Assembly: GCA_964583165.1 (NCBI GenBank)
Contig: CAZOVK010000081.1
Location: forward strand, 1 to 10,392
DNA: 10,392 bases
Direction of reading: 5' to 3'
Origin: CAZOVK01 sp964583165
GTDB lineage: Bacteria; Bacillota; Clostridia; Lachnospirales; WRAX01
Part shown: positions 1 to 7,122 of the stretch, piece by piece
How the letters are laid out: every line of letters begins with the position of its first letter
Position numbering within the stretch: the first letter of the stretch is position 1
Made by a program: the position numbers and the translations under genes
Notes under the pieces: generated by a model
What the model was told of the DNA's origin: nothing
Seen by the model: only the letters and a program-made list of their open reading frames with translations
Database searches by the model: none

Positions 1-376
1 AGCTTAGGCCGTTATCGCTGACTGTGTAGCCAGTCGCGAGGTCAAGAATAACCTGTTGATTGTTAGACGTTTTAAGCAAACGCTGGAAGACGTTTTGTGC
101 GATATACATCAGGTTGTCATCGGGCTTGCCGTTCGGGTTTAGCGTGATGGGTTCGGCGCTTTGACCGATAATGACTGTGCCGCCGCGCTTAATGCCGTCA
201 GCGGGGGCGGCGTTTGAGGGCGCAGGGGTCGGTGTTGCTTGATTCGAGGGGCTTTGTGAGCTCGCAGGTGTTGGTGTAGTTGACGCGCTCGGTGAGCTTT
301 GGTTGCCACTGCAACCCGTAAGGAGCGCGAACACCAGCACGAGTGACAGAGCTACAAACTTCATGCTTTTCTTCAT
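1..376 (-). CDS. Oligopeptide/dipeptide ABC transporter substrate-binding lipoprotein, N-terminal part (runs off left edge)
   Basis: Only the first 125 codons are present; the gene continues beyond base 1. The protein starts MKKSMKFVAL, with a hydrophobic signal segment (residues 7-20) and a lipobox LLTGC with Cys22 as the lipidation site, so it should be a membrane-anchored extracellular lipoprotein. A Ser/Thr/Pro-rich linker follows (about 24-60). Then comes the beginning of a family 5 solute-binding domain: GGTVIVGQSAEPITLNP at 65-81, then MYIAQNVFQRL at 90-100, which matches the OppA/DppA type. It delivers substrate, probably a peptide, to the permease and ATPase genes immediately upstream. 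The ATG at 374-376 has an AGGAGG that overlaps the stop codon of the upstream ATPase gene, so translation is probably coupled. It is the last visible gene of the operon. The substrate cannot be told from this fragment. Confidence 0.5.
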   Translation of the reverse strand, partial: MKKSMKFVALSLVLVFALLTGCSGNQSSPSASTTPTPASSQSPSNQATPTPAPSNAAPADGIKRGGTVIIGQSAEPITLNPNGKPDDNLMYIAQNVFQRLLKTSNNQQVILDLATGYTVSDNGLS

Positions 377-386
377 AATTAACCTC

Positions 387-1376
387 CTATGATTTTATCT
401 TCATACAACGGACTAAACGCCCGTTTACTTCCGTTAGTTGTTGGTCTGTTTTCATGCATTCGGTCATGCATTCGGGGCAACGCGCGGAGAATGCGCAACC
501 GGGAGGGATGTTGGCGGGGGAGGGTGGCTCGCCTGTCAGCCTGATTGGCTCACGCTTCTTACGTGGGTCAATCGACTGGCAGTTAGAAATCAAGACCTTT
601 GTGTATGGGTGCATGGGGTTATCCGCAATGTCGGCGGCTTTGCCCATTTCAACCACGCGCCCGAGGTACATGACCGCGATTCTATCGGAGATATAGCGCG
701 TCAGACTGATGTCGTGGCTGATGAACACCAGTGAGGTGTTCTGTTGTTCAGTCGCTTCTTTCAGCATGTTGATGATGTCGGCGCGAATACTCACGTCGAG
801 CATACTCACGGGTTCGTCGGCGACAACAACGCGCGGTTTTAAGAGCATGGCGCGGATAATAGATATACGTTGAAGCTGACCGCCCGAAAATTCATGCGGG
901 AAGCGACTCATGAAGCTTTCGGGCGGGAGTAGACCCGCATCTTCGAGTGCCTTCAACGCTATATCGCGCCGTTCTTGCGGCGAATTGCCTATACTGTGCA
1001 GTTTCAGTGCGTGATTTAAAATATTTTCTAGGTTATGTCGTGGGTCGAACGTGTCAAACGGGTTCTGCCAAATCATTTGTGCCTTGCGCCGAAACGCTAG
1101 CCTATCCTGTTTAAGCAAATCACGAGCGTTTACGCCGTCATAGGCAACAACGCCGTCAGTGGGCGATTCTAAACCGACGATGAGTCGCCCGAGCGTAGAC
1201 TTGCCACAACCCGATTCGCCGATTATGCCGAGGGTTTCGCCCTGCGCGACAGTAAAGTCAACGCCGTCAACAGACTTGATTATCTGCTTATAGGCGCGCT
1301 TGCCTTCGCTGTTAATGTGCTTTTTGCGTTGTGTGTAGTATTTCCTTACGCCACTAATTGTAAGCGCGTCTGTCAC
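387..1376 (-). CDS. Oligopeptide/dipeptide ABC transporter ATP-binding protein (OppF/DppF type)
   Basis: A 329-residue cytoplasmic ATPase subunit that powers peptide import. It has all the nucleotide-binding motifs: Walker A GESGCGKST (53-61), a Q-loop near Gln104 (MIWQNP), signature FSGGQ (163-167), Walker B VVVADEP (183-189) and H-loop His221. The C-terminal oligopeptide-transporter extension is present, with TGEPPSP at 281-287 and a cysteine cluster Cys294, Cys300, Cys303, Cys307 and Cys324. In related Dpp/Opp ATPases such cysteines can hold an iron-sulfur cluster. Cys303 is extra to the usual C-x5-C-x6-C spacing. The start is GTG at 1374-1376, giving a 4-base overlap (GTGA) with the upstream ATPase gene, with GGGGGTG upstream as Shine-Dalgarno. 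The pairing of this protein with a second, different ATPase is normal for Opp/Dpp importers, which use a heterodimer. Family assignment is firm; the Opp versus Dpp label and the substrate are open. Confidence 0.5.
   Translation of the reverse strand: MTDALTISGVRKYYTQRKKHINSEGKRAYKQIIKSVDGVDFTVAQGETLGIIGESGCGKSTLGRLIVGLESPTDGVVAYDGVNARDLLKQDRLAFRRKAQMIWQNPFDTFDPRHNLENILNHALKLHSIGNSPQERRDIALKALEDAGLLPPESFMSRFPHEFSGGQLQRISIIRAMLLKPRVVVADEPVSMLDVSIRADIINMLKEATEQQNTSLVFISHDISLTRYISDRIAVMYLGRVVEMGKAADIADNPMHPYTKVLISNCQSIDPRKKREPIRLTGEPPSPANIPPGCAFSARCPECMTECMKTDQQLTEVNGRLVRCMKIKS
452..475. repeat. Exact 12-bp tandem duplication inside the ATPase gene
   Basis: TCATGCATTCGG occurs twice back to back on the plus strand (452-463 and 464-475). 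On the coding minus strand it encodes Glu-Cys-Met twice (residues 302-304 and 306-308 of the OppF-type ATPase), inside the C-terminal cysteine cluster. The 12-base length keeps the reading frame. The overall spacing between the flanking cysteines is that of the family, so the repeat may be chance codon identity rather than an insertion. Confidence 0.5.
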
Positions 1377-2341
1377 GATTCATCACCCCCAACCAGATGG
1401 CAACATACCATACGTCCGTTCGGTTCAAACGTAGGAACAGGCCGCTTACTCTCGCAGATGGGCTTTTTGTACTTACAGCGTGGCGCGAAGACACAGCCAG
1501 CGGGCAGATTCGACAAATCGGGCATGGAGCCGCCGATACTGTGTAAAGGCTCGTTCTTGTCGTTCTCGTCTGGGAAGCTTTCTAGCAAACCCTGAGTATA
1601 CGGATGTTTCGGAGTTACGAGAACGTCATCGACTTTACCCGCTTCAAGCAAACGCCCCGCGTAGAGGACAGCCACGTTCTCACACGAAGACGCGACAACG
1701 CTTATATCATGCGTAATCATGATTCGCGCAATACCCATGCGGTGTTCGAGTTCTTCTATTTCTTTCAAAACCTGTGATTGGGTGACAACGTCAAGCGCGG
1801 TTGTCGCTTCGTCCAGTATTAACAACTTCGGGTTAAACAACAGGCTTAATGCAATACTTGCGCGTTGCATCATACCGCCCGAGAGTTCGTGTGGGTAGAG
1901 TGTGTAGACACGTTTCGGGAGGTTCACGAGTTCAAGCAGTTCTTCAACGCGTTTGCGGCCACTAGCGCGGCTCACTTCGGGTTTGTGAACATGGTAGATG
2001 TCTTGCATGAATGCGCCCACTCTATGCACAGGGCTGAATGCGTTCATTGACTTTTGAAAAACCATGCTCATTTGAACCCAACGGATTGCGCGGAGTTCTT
2101 TATCGGGTAACGCCAGAATGTTCACGCCGTCAAGCACTGCTTCACCCGTCACAGCCGCGCGGTTTTCAGGTATCAACCGCATCAGCGCGGACACAAGCGT
2201 AGTCTTGCCCGAGCCCGATTCGCCGACAATGCCCCAACTCGTTTTTTCTTGAATCTCCAGCGACACATTGTCTACAGCGCGGACAGCCGCGGCTTTGGGG
2301 CTGTATGTAACCGACATATTCTTAATCGAAAGTAGGCTCAT
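1373..2341 (-). CDS. Oligopeptide/dipeptide ABC transporter ATP-binding protein (OppD/DppD type)
   Basis: A 322-residue cytoplasmic ATPase subunit, the partner of the OppF-type ATPase. Visible motifs are Walker A GESGSGKTT (40-48), Q-loop Gln96 (MVFQKS), signature LSGGM (153-157), Walker B LLILDEA (173-179, with Ala in place of the more usual Pro after DE) and H-loop His211. The C-terminal peptide-transporter region contains GGSMPDLSNLPAGC (270-283) and cysteines at 283, 289, 296 and 313-314, spaced C-x5-C-x6-C as in DppD proteins that bind a 4Fe-4S cluster. The ATG at 2339-2341 overlaps the stop of the permease gene by four bases (ATGA), with GGGGGTG five bases upstream as ribosome binding site. 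Both ATPases keep their catalytic motifs, so both sites look competent. Assignment is firm at family level. Confidence 0.5.
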   Translation of the reverse strand: MSLLSIKNMSVTYSPKAAAVRAVDNVSLEIQEKTSWGIVGESGSGKTTLVSALMRLIPENRAAVTGEAVLDGVNILALPDKELRAIRWVQMSMVFQKSMNAFSPVHRVGAFMQDIYHVHKPEVSRASGRKRVEELLELVNLPKRVYTLYPHELSGGMMQRASIALSLLFNPKLLILDEATTALDVVTQSQVLKEIEELEHRMGIARIMITHDISVVASSCENVAVLYAGRLLEAGKVDDVLVTPKHPYTQGLLESFPDENDKNEPLHSIGGSMPDLSNLPAGCVFAPRCKYKKPICESKRPVPTFEPNGRMVCCHLVGGDES

Positions 2342-3177
2342 TTTACACCCCCGACACTCCGCAATTTCGGGCTTAGAACGCGGTTTAGACCGTCACCCAA
2401 GAGATAGAACGTCACAACCGTAAAGATAATCGCGAAGCCGCTGAATGTGCTAATCCACCAGCCGTTGACCAGATAACTCTTGCCACTCATGATGATTTGC
2501 CCCCAACTGATTACGTTAGGGTCACCCAAGCCCAAGAAAGACAGGCTGGATTCGGTCAAGATTGCGCTCGCGATACCCATTGTGGTGTTGGCTACAACCG
2601 GGAAGATGCCGTTTGGGATAACGTGGCGGAAAAGAATCGAAAACTTGCTGTCGCCCAAGCCCTCAGCCGCCCGAACAAACGTGCGTGAACGTATGCTCAT
2701 GGCCTGCGCGCGCATGAGTTTGGCATTACCGACCCATGATGTAAGACCCATGACTATCATAACATTCATAATGCCCGAGCCGAACAGCGAAACGACAATC
2801 AGAATCAAGAAAAACGTCGGCATCATCATAAAAATGTTGATAAACTCGCCGCAAATCCAGTCTACCTTGCCGCCGACAAAGCCTGTCACGCCACCGAGAA
2901 GAGTACCGATTATGCCCGATATGAACGCTGCGACAGTGCCGACGATGAGTGAGGTTCTTGCGCCGTAGATGAGCATACTCAATACATCGCGCCCAAGCCC
3001 ATCTGTACCGAGCAAGTGAGCGGCTGACGGCGCTTTAACCATTTCATCTGACAGTTCGTATGGGTCATACGGCGCGATTATTTGACCGAACACAGCCAGA
3101 AACAGCAGAATCACTAGCATGACTGCGCCGATTTTTAGTTGTGGAATGCCTTTTACCAAATCCCATGTCTTTTTCAT
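2338..3177 (-). CDS. Oligopeptide/dipeptide ABC transporter permease (OppC/DppC type)
   Basis: A 279-residue inner-membrane permease. The start is taken as the ATG at 3175-3177 (MKKTWDLVKG), because AGGAGG lies six bases upstream and is fused with the stop of the preceding permease gene (TAAGGAGG). An upstream in-frame ATG at 3240 would overlap that gene by 53 bases and lacks this support. It has a first membrane segment at about 15-35, the OppC/DppC hallmark GTDGLGRDVLSMLIYGART (57-75), further hydrophobic segments near 77-100, 118-145, 193-215 and 243-262, and the cytoplasmic EAA loop (about 163-189, FVRAAEGLGDSKFSILFRHV) that docks on the ATPases. It pairs with the OppB-type permease to form the translocation pore. 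The length is normal for the family and nothing is missing. Confidence 0.5.
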   Translation of the reverse strand: MKKTWDLVKGIPQLKIGAVMLVILLFLAVFGQIIAPYDPYELSDEMVKAPSAAHLLGTDGLGRDVLSMLIYGARTSLIVGTVAAFISGIIGTLLGGVTGFVGGKVDWICGEFINIFMMMPTFFLILIVVSLFGSGIMNVMIVMGLTSWVGNAKLMRAQAMSIRSRTFVRAAEGLGDSKFSILFRHVIPNGIFPVVANTTMGIASAILTESSLSFLGLGDPNVISWGQIIMSGKSYLVNGWWISTFSGFAIIFTVVTFYLLGDGLNRVLSPKLRSVGGVK

Positions 3178-3182
3178 ACCCG

Positions 3183-3188
3183 CCTCCT
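3183..3188 (-). promoter_or_regulatory. Shine-Dalgarno that fixes the OppC-type permease start
   Basis: CCTCCT on the plus strand reads AGGAGG on the coding strand. Its first base is shared with the TAA stop of the OppB-type gene, and it sits six bases before the ATG at 3177. It supports the shorter 279-residue protein and suggests translational coupling of the two permeases. Confidence 0.5.
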
Positions 3189-4159
3189 TATTTCGCGCTG
3201 TGACTAATGCGCGGGTCAAGAACGGAATAGAGTACATCAATTATAATCATCATAACGGCGACACTTACGGACAGCGCGAGGTAAATACCCATCAGAAGCG
3301 GGTAGTCGCGCCGCGAAATAGCCGTCATAACGCTAAGTCCCATGCCCGGCCACGAGAAAACGATTTCGATAATCGCCGCGCCCGTTATCATGTAAGCCAT
3401 TTGTATACCGAAAACCGTGATTGTGGGCAGAATCGCGTTTCTGAACACATATTTGCGGAAGATTCGCCCGTCATTCATGCCTGTGGCACGTAAAGTCGTG
3501 ATGAAATCTTCGCCCATAATCTGTATAATTGCCGAGCGAGAGATTCTGAAATAATACGGAATCAGCGTCAGCGTCAGTGTCGCGCCGGGTAGAATCATGT
3601 GTTTGAGAATGTCAACGAACAGCGCAAACCCCTGATAATCCCCGCGTGGGTCAATCATGCCCGCCGTTGGCAATAGCCTTAGCGTAGACGCGAAAATCAG
3701 AATTAGCATAAGCCCTAGCCACGCGCTGGGTGTTGAGTCAAACAGGTAACTTATTGAACCCATGAACGCATCAATTTTAGAACCCGCATACCTTGCACAG
3801 AAGATTCCGAGGAAACTACCGATTAGTAAAGCTAGAATCGACGACGTGAGCGCGAGCATTGCCGTTGGGCCAAGCCCGCGGATAATTGCGTCAAGAACGG
3901 GTTCATTGTTGTAAATACTGTTCCCCAAATCGCCCTTAAACAGATTGCCCACATACTTGAAAAACTGGACAATCTTCGGCTGGTCAAGCCCATATTTCTG
4001 GGTCAGTGACGCGACGAGTTCGGGCGACGGGTTATCTTTGCCCACGAGCAGACGAATAGGGTCGCCCGGGGCGGTGTGAATGATAGTGAAGTTAATGACA
4101 AGGGCCGCGATAATACAGAGCAGACCTGTCGCCGTGCGCTTTCCGAGGTATCTGAACAT
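3188..4159 (-). CDS. Oligopeptide/dipeptide ABC transporter permease (OppB/DppB type)
   Basis: A 323-residue inner-membrane permease. The sequence begins MFRYLGKRTATGL with a first membrane helix at about 9-29 ending in HTAPGDP (28-34), typical of OppB/DppB. It continues with the extracytoplasmic stretch QKYGLDQP (54-61) and FKGDLGNSI (74-82). Further hydrophobic segments lie at about 98-123, 135-157, 186-205, 245-267 and 287-312. The EAA coupling loop is DFITTLRATGMNDGRIFRKY (218-237) followed by VFRNAILP, and FSWPGMG (268-274) is another family mark. The ATG at 4157-4159 is preceded by AAAGGGG. It is the first transporter gene of the operon, 36 bases after the flavoprotein gene, and is followed without a gap by the OppC-type permease. 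Family call is firm; the substrate is unknown. Confidence 0.5.
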   Translation of the reverse strand: MFRYLGKRTATGLLCIIAALVINFTIIHTAPGDPIRLLVGKDNPSPELVASLTQKYGLDQPKIVQFFKYVGNLFKGDLGNSIYNNEPVLDAIIRGLGPTAMLALTSSILALLIGSFLGIFCARYAGSKIDAFMGSISYLFDSTPSAWLGLMLILIFASTLRLLPTAGMIDPRGDYQGFALFVDILKHMILPGATLTLTLIPYYFRISRSAIIQIMGEDFITTLRATGMNDGRIFRKYVFRNAILPTITVFGIQMAYMITGAAIIEIVFSWPGMGLSVMTAISRRDYPLLMGIYLALSVSVAVMMIIIDVLYSVLDPRISHSAK

Positions 4160-4171
4160 GAGAAAACCCCT

Positions 4172-4193
4172 TTCTAGAACATTAAGCCTAGAA
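4172..4193. repeat. Short inverted repeat between the flavoprotein and permease genes
   Basis: TTCTAG (4172-4177) and CTAGAA (4188-4193) form a 6-bp inverted repeat with a 10-base loop in the 36-base gap just upstream of the OppB-type Shine-Dalgarno. There is no T-tract after it in either direction, so it does not look like a terminator. It could be an mRNA processing or stability hairpin, or chance. Confidence 0.5.
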
Positions 4194-4195
4194 TG

Positions 4196-4663
4196 TTACA
4201 TATTTCTGCGCTTGCCTGTTAGGTGTTCAATTGAAAGCTTCATAACCTTGCAGTCGGCTATGGCTTCGTGAATGTGTTCGATGCCTGCTTCCATGACTTC
4301 GGGCATATATTTTTCAAGCAGGATTTTCAGCCCGAAGAATTTTTCTTCGCCCTCAACAAAGGTGACATTGCCGAACGCGACTGCGCTTGTGTAGTTTGTT
4401 GAGAAGTCAGACGCATCAATATCACAGCGTGTCACTACTGTGAATGAAGCCTTGCCGTTTGCTTCTAATGAAGCCGCCGTGCCGCCGTCGTTTGCGGCAT
4501 GTATGTAGATAGCGTCTTCTGTAGAACCGTAGTTGAACGGTATGCCACATGGGTGACCGCCTTCGTTATTATAGCAGATTACGCCAAAATCACCGTTTTT
4601 CAGTACCTCCACCGCGTCTGCGTGGCTTAATTCTCTGTCTTTACGTCTCATTGGTCTAAACAT
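4196..4663 (-). CDS. NimA-like pyridoxamine 5'-phosphate oxidase family (split-barrel FMN-binding) protein
   Basis: A 155-residue soluble protein. The N-terminus MFRPMRRKDREL (1-12), the AIYIHAAN strand (51-58), KASFTVVTR (71-79), the segment TNYTSAVAFGNVTFVEGEEK (89-108) and the C-terminal MKLSIEHLTGK (141-151) together match the NimA-like branch of the pyridoxamine-phosphate-oxidase fold. These are small flavin-binding split-barrel proteins, some of which reduce nitroimidazoles. The usual Gly-His-Lys after the HxA strand is here Gly-Gly-Thr (60-62), so cofactor or substrate contacts may differ. The start ATG at 4661-4663 has GGAGG seven bases upstream, overlapping the end of the peptidase gene. 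Its position between a hydrolase and a peptide importer suggests that it acts on the imported compound or protects against it, but that is inference. The family is clear, the reaction is not. Confidence 0.5.
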   Translation of the reverse strand: MFRPMRRKDRELSHADAVEVLKNGDFGVICYNNEGGHPCGIPFNYGSTEDAIYIHAANDGGTAASLEANGKASFTVVTRCDIDASDFSTNYTSAVAFGNVTFVEGEEKFFGLKILLEKYMPEVMEAGIEHIHEAIADCKVMKLSIEHLTGKRRNM

Positions 4664-4664
4664 G

Positions 4665-6302
4665 TTATTCCTCCTGGAAGATATTTTCTGCTACAGCCCT
4701 TAGCATGGCGGGCGTTCTTACTGTTAAATCATGCAGTTCAACGCGTTCTGTTATCTGATGATAGTCTTTGCCCCAAGGCCCCATTATCATGCATGGCATT
4801 GTGATGGCCGCGATTGCGTCAAAGTCTATGCTGTATTGTTTGCCCCACATGGGCGTGTTGCGCGCGAAGGCGTTGTAGTCGAACACGCGGTCAATCGCGC
4901 AATAAGAGCAATCGGACAGCGCCATGAAATACTCGTCAGCCTTAACGTCAATTTCGAATTGTTCAAGTGAAGCCTGTTTGATGCAGTCTAGGTATCTTTG
5001 CGCTTTACCTTCGAAGCCCGTGAGGTTACGGCTGTTCATGGGCGCGTAGTAGGGAGGGGCATAGCCGATTATGACTATCGGTTGAAGGATTTGTGAGAAG
5101 TCTAGAACGGCGTTCATAATCTCGATAGTAGCCGACGGGAAGTTTATCGCATTAGCTTGAAGCTTCGCCGCCACACGCGCGTAGTTTTCTGTGTAAAATG
5201 CTTCAAAATCGCCGAGTTCCTTGTGTTCCGCGCAATAATCCATGAGTTCGGCGAAGGTCATAACCTGTGTTCTATAGCCAATGCGCTTCGTTATGGTATC
5301 AACACGCAAAGCGCGGTAATTCTCATGTACGGCTTTCATCTTATCGACATATCGCGTGAAAGCGTTTTCGGCTATCCCGCGCAAACGCTCGATTATCTCG
5401 TCTGGTGTTGAGGTGTAACTCAATACGCTGAAATAACCCGCCGTGCGCTGTGGTATTGATACGTCATAACTCTGTTTCAAGTCCTTAAAGAAGTTCCAAG
5501 TCGGCGGCATTGTCGCCATACCATGTGCTTTGTCAGAAAAATCGAGGTTCAGTTCAGTGTTCAAGAAAATCTCGCTCATTATCCCAATTGGGTTTAGTCC
5601 GTCAAAGCACATGCCGATATGTGCCTTCTCGCCTTGAACGAGAACGACAGGCAAAGTCTTACCCGCCGTGCCTATAGGCAACAAACTGGTCTGCTTGCCC
5701 AATCGATTTGACGGTTCTGAATCTATACAGAGTTCATAACAAAGCCCATATTCTTCTTTCAACCGCGCCAAGAGCGGCACAGCCCCGCGCATACCCGCGG
5801 AATAGCTTTCCTCGTCCGCAACACCTAGAAACAGCACATTTCCGCCGTTCGGGTTCTCTGAATATTCGCGTATGTAGTCCAGAAATGCAGCGACGCCGCC
5901 CTTCATATCAGCCACGCCGCGCCCAAACAGCCATTCGCCCGATTCTAAATCGGCCCGTGCGTCAGCGTTTAGCGGCAACTCCGCGAGTTTCGCGGGTAAT
6001 GCATCCGTGTCAAATGCAATAGATGCCAAATGGCCGTAGTCTTCAATGCCGACAATGTCGTAATGACCCATGAGAACGAGCGTTTTATTGCTCTTGCCCT
6101 TGACCAGCGCAAACACCGTATCGCGCCCGAGGTGGTCGTTAGCTATCGGTTCAGCGCCGAAAAGCTGTGGGTTCGCCTGAAAGTACGGCATATCAGAAAG
6201 AATCCGGACCAGACATTCAGCCGCCGCCTTTTCATGTTCTGTCGCCGTGAAGCTACCTACAGCTACGAGTTTCTTCAAATACTCCAGTGTGTGACTACTC
6301 AT
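4665..6302 (-). CDS. RocB-like M20 family metallopeptidase/amidohydrolase
   Basis: A 545-residue cytoplasmic zinc-type hydrolase, close in length to the RocB (arginine utilization protein) branch of family M20 and longer than typical DapE/ArgE enzymes. The two-metal site is visible in order: GHYD with His80 and Asp82, GRGVADMKGG with Asp132 as bridging ligand, DEES with Glu164 as general base and Glu165 as ligand, CIDSEPS with Asp194, and the C-terminal GPWGKDYHQITERV with His515. All are intact, so the enzyme should be active. M20 enzymes cleave peptide or acyl-amide bonds; the exact reaction of RocB itself is poorly established. The ATG at 6300-6302 follows the regulator stop by seven bases, with GTAGGTG as ribosome binding site. 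No signal peptide is seen, so it probably acts on substrate brought in by the downstream importer. The family assignment is strong; the name RocB rests on overall pattern. Confidence 0.5.
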   Translation of the reverse strand: MSSHTLEYLKKLVAVGSFTATEHEKAAAECLVRILSDMPYFQANPQLFGAEPIANDHLGRDTVFALVKGKSNKTLVLMGHYDIVGIEDYGHLASIAFDTDALPAKLAELPLNADARADLESGEWLFGRGVADMKGGVAAFLDYIREYSENPNGGNVLFLGVADEESYSAGMRGAVPLLARLKEEYGLCYELCIDSEPSNRLGKQTSLLPIGTAGKTLPVVLVQGEKAHIGMCFDGLNPIGIMSEIFLNTELNLDFSDKAHGMATMPPTWNFFKDLKQSYDVSIPQRTAGYFSVLSYTSTPDEIIERLRGIAENAFTRYVDKMKAVHENYRALRVDTITKRIGYRTQVMTFAELMDYCAEHKELGDFEAFYTENYARVAAKLQANAINFPSATIEIMNAVLDFSQILQPIVIIGYAPPYYAPMNSRNLTGFEGKAQRYLDCIKQASLEQFEIDVKADEYFMALSDCSYCAIDRVFDYNAFARNTPMWGKQYSIDFDAIAAITMPCMIMGPWGKDYHQITERVELHDLTVRTPAMLRAVAENIFQEE

Positions 6303-6309
6303 TTTTCAC

Positions 6310-7107
6310 CTACTCCACAAAATTTTCTGTGCGCTTGTCGCCGCTTGCGGCAAACGCGTTGATTTGTTCAGTGTACGTCCTTTGTATATACTCAAATAAT
6401 TTAGTCTGAAAGTATGTAATCGGCGTTCTGTCCATCAACCCGAACGCCCCGCGTGTGATGGGTAGGACGAGTGTTAAATCTGAAAAATCACAATATGGGT
6501 TCAGCATACTGTTCGACAATACAATCAGTTTCGCGCGGCGTTTTGACGCGGCTTCGGCGCATAGGTAGCTGTATTCATAATGCGGCGCGAACGATACCAA
6601 CAATATTGTCGTGTCAGAGTCCATAATCCTAAGCATCTCATTCCAGTCATGTATGAAACGCGACAAATAGACATTCTTGCGGCAGTTGTCAAAGTAATGC
6701 AGAAACTCACACGCAACCCCGAATGAGTCCATATACCCTACAATCATTAGGTTTTCGGCATTCATCATCATCTCACACGCCGTATTCGCTTCGCTGCTAA
6801 AAGCGAGTTTCTCCGCACGCTCGAACGCTTCAGACATGGCGGTGATATAGTCTTTTGCTTTGATCGACGGTGTAATGTCTGACGGTTTTTCGCGCCGCAT
6901 TTGCTTCTGCATATCGGAAAAACCAGAAAAGCCCATTTGCGCCGCGAAACGCATGACAGACGCGACGCTGGTTTGGGCTTTTTCGGCCACAACCGCTACA
7001 GTCGCAAACAACGCGTCATTATAGTTGTTCGTCATATAACGCGCGACGGATTTTTGAGATTTTGGCAGTCTGTCATACATGTTGTTGATTCTGTCCTGTA
7101 TGGTCAT
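6310..7107 (-). CDS. MurR/RpiR family transcriptional regulator with atypical SIS domain
   Basis: A 265-residue DNA-binding regulator, taken from the ATG at 7105-7107 (MTIQDRINNMYDRLPKSQKS) because AGGCGGG lies five bases upstream. An in-frame ATG at 7158 would add 17 residues encoded within the operator region. The N-terminal HTH_6 domain spans about 1-75: VARYMTNNYN, then FATVAVVAEKAQTSVASVMRFAAQMGFSGFSD (34-65), a typical RpiR helix-turn-helix. A SIS-type domain follows (about 115-245), with LMIVGYMDSFGVA (120-132) and a Rossmann-like core. The motif that normally binds phosphosugar (SxSGxT) is replaced by VSFAPHYEYS (171-180), so the ligand may not be a phosphosugar. It is the first gene of the operon and sits behind three operator-like palindromes, which suggests autoregulation. 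Whether it represses or activates cannot be read directly; overlap of the sites with the promoter favours repression. Confidence 0.5.
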   Translation of the reverse strand: MTIQDRINNMYDRLPKSQKSVARYMTNNYNDALFATVAVVAEKAQTSVASVMRFAAQMGFSGFSDMQKQMRREKPSDITPSIKAKDYITAMSEAFERAEKLAFSSEANTACEMMMNAENLMIVGYMDSFGVACEFLHYFDNCRKNVYLSRFIHDWNEMLRIMDSDTTILLVSFAPHYEYSYLCAEAASKRRAKLIVLSNSMLNPYCDFSDLTLVLPITRGAFGLMDRTPITYFQTKLFEYIQRTYTEQINAFAASGDKRTENFVE

Positions 7108-7122
7108 ATTGTCCCGCCTGTA

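Noticed and set aside
2480..2968. Long plus-strand open frame of 162 codons opposite the OppC-type permease
   Set aside because: It is antisense to a well-supported membrane protein gene, has no ribosome binding site and no recognisable domain. Such mirror frames are common in this codon usage.
3178..3240. Longer start for the OppC-type permease at 3240
   Set aside because: It would overlap the OppB-type gene by 53 bases. The internal ATG at 3177 has AGGAGG at ideal distance and begins with the family-like N-terminus.
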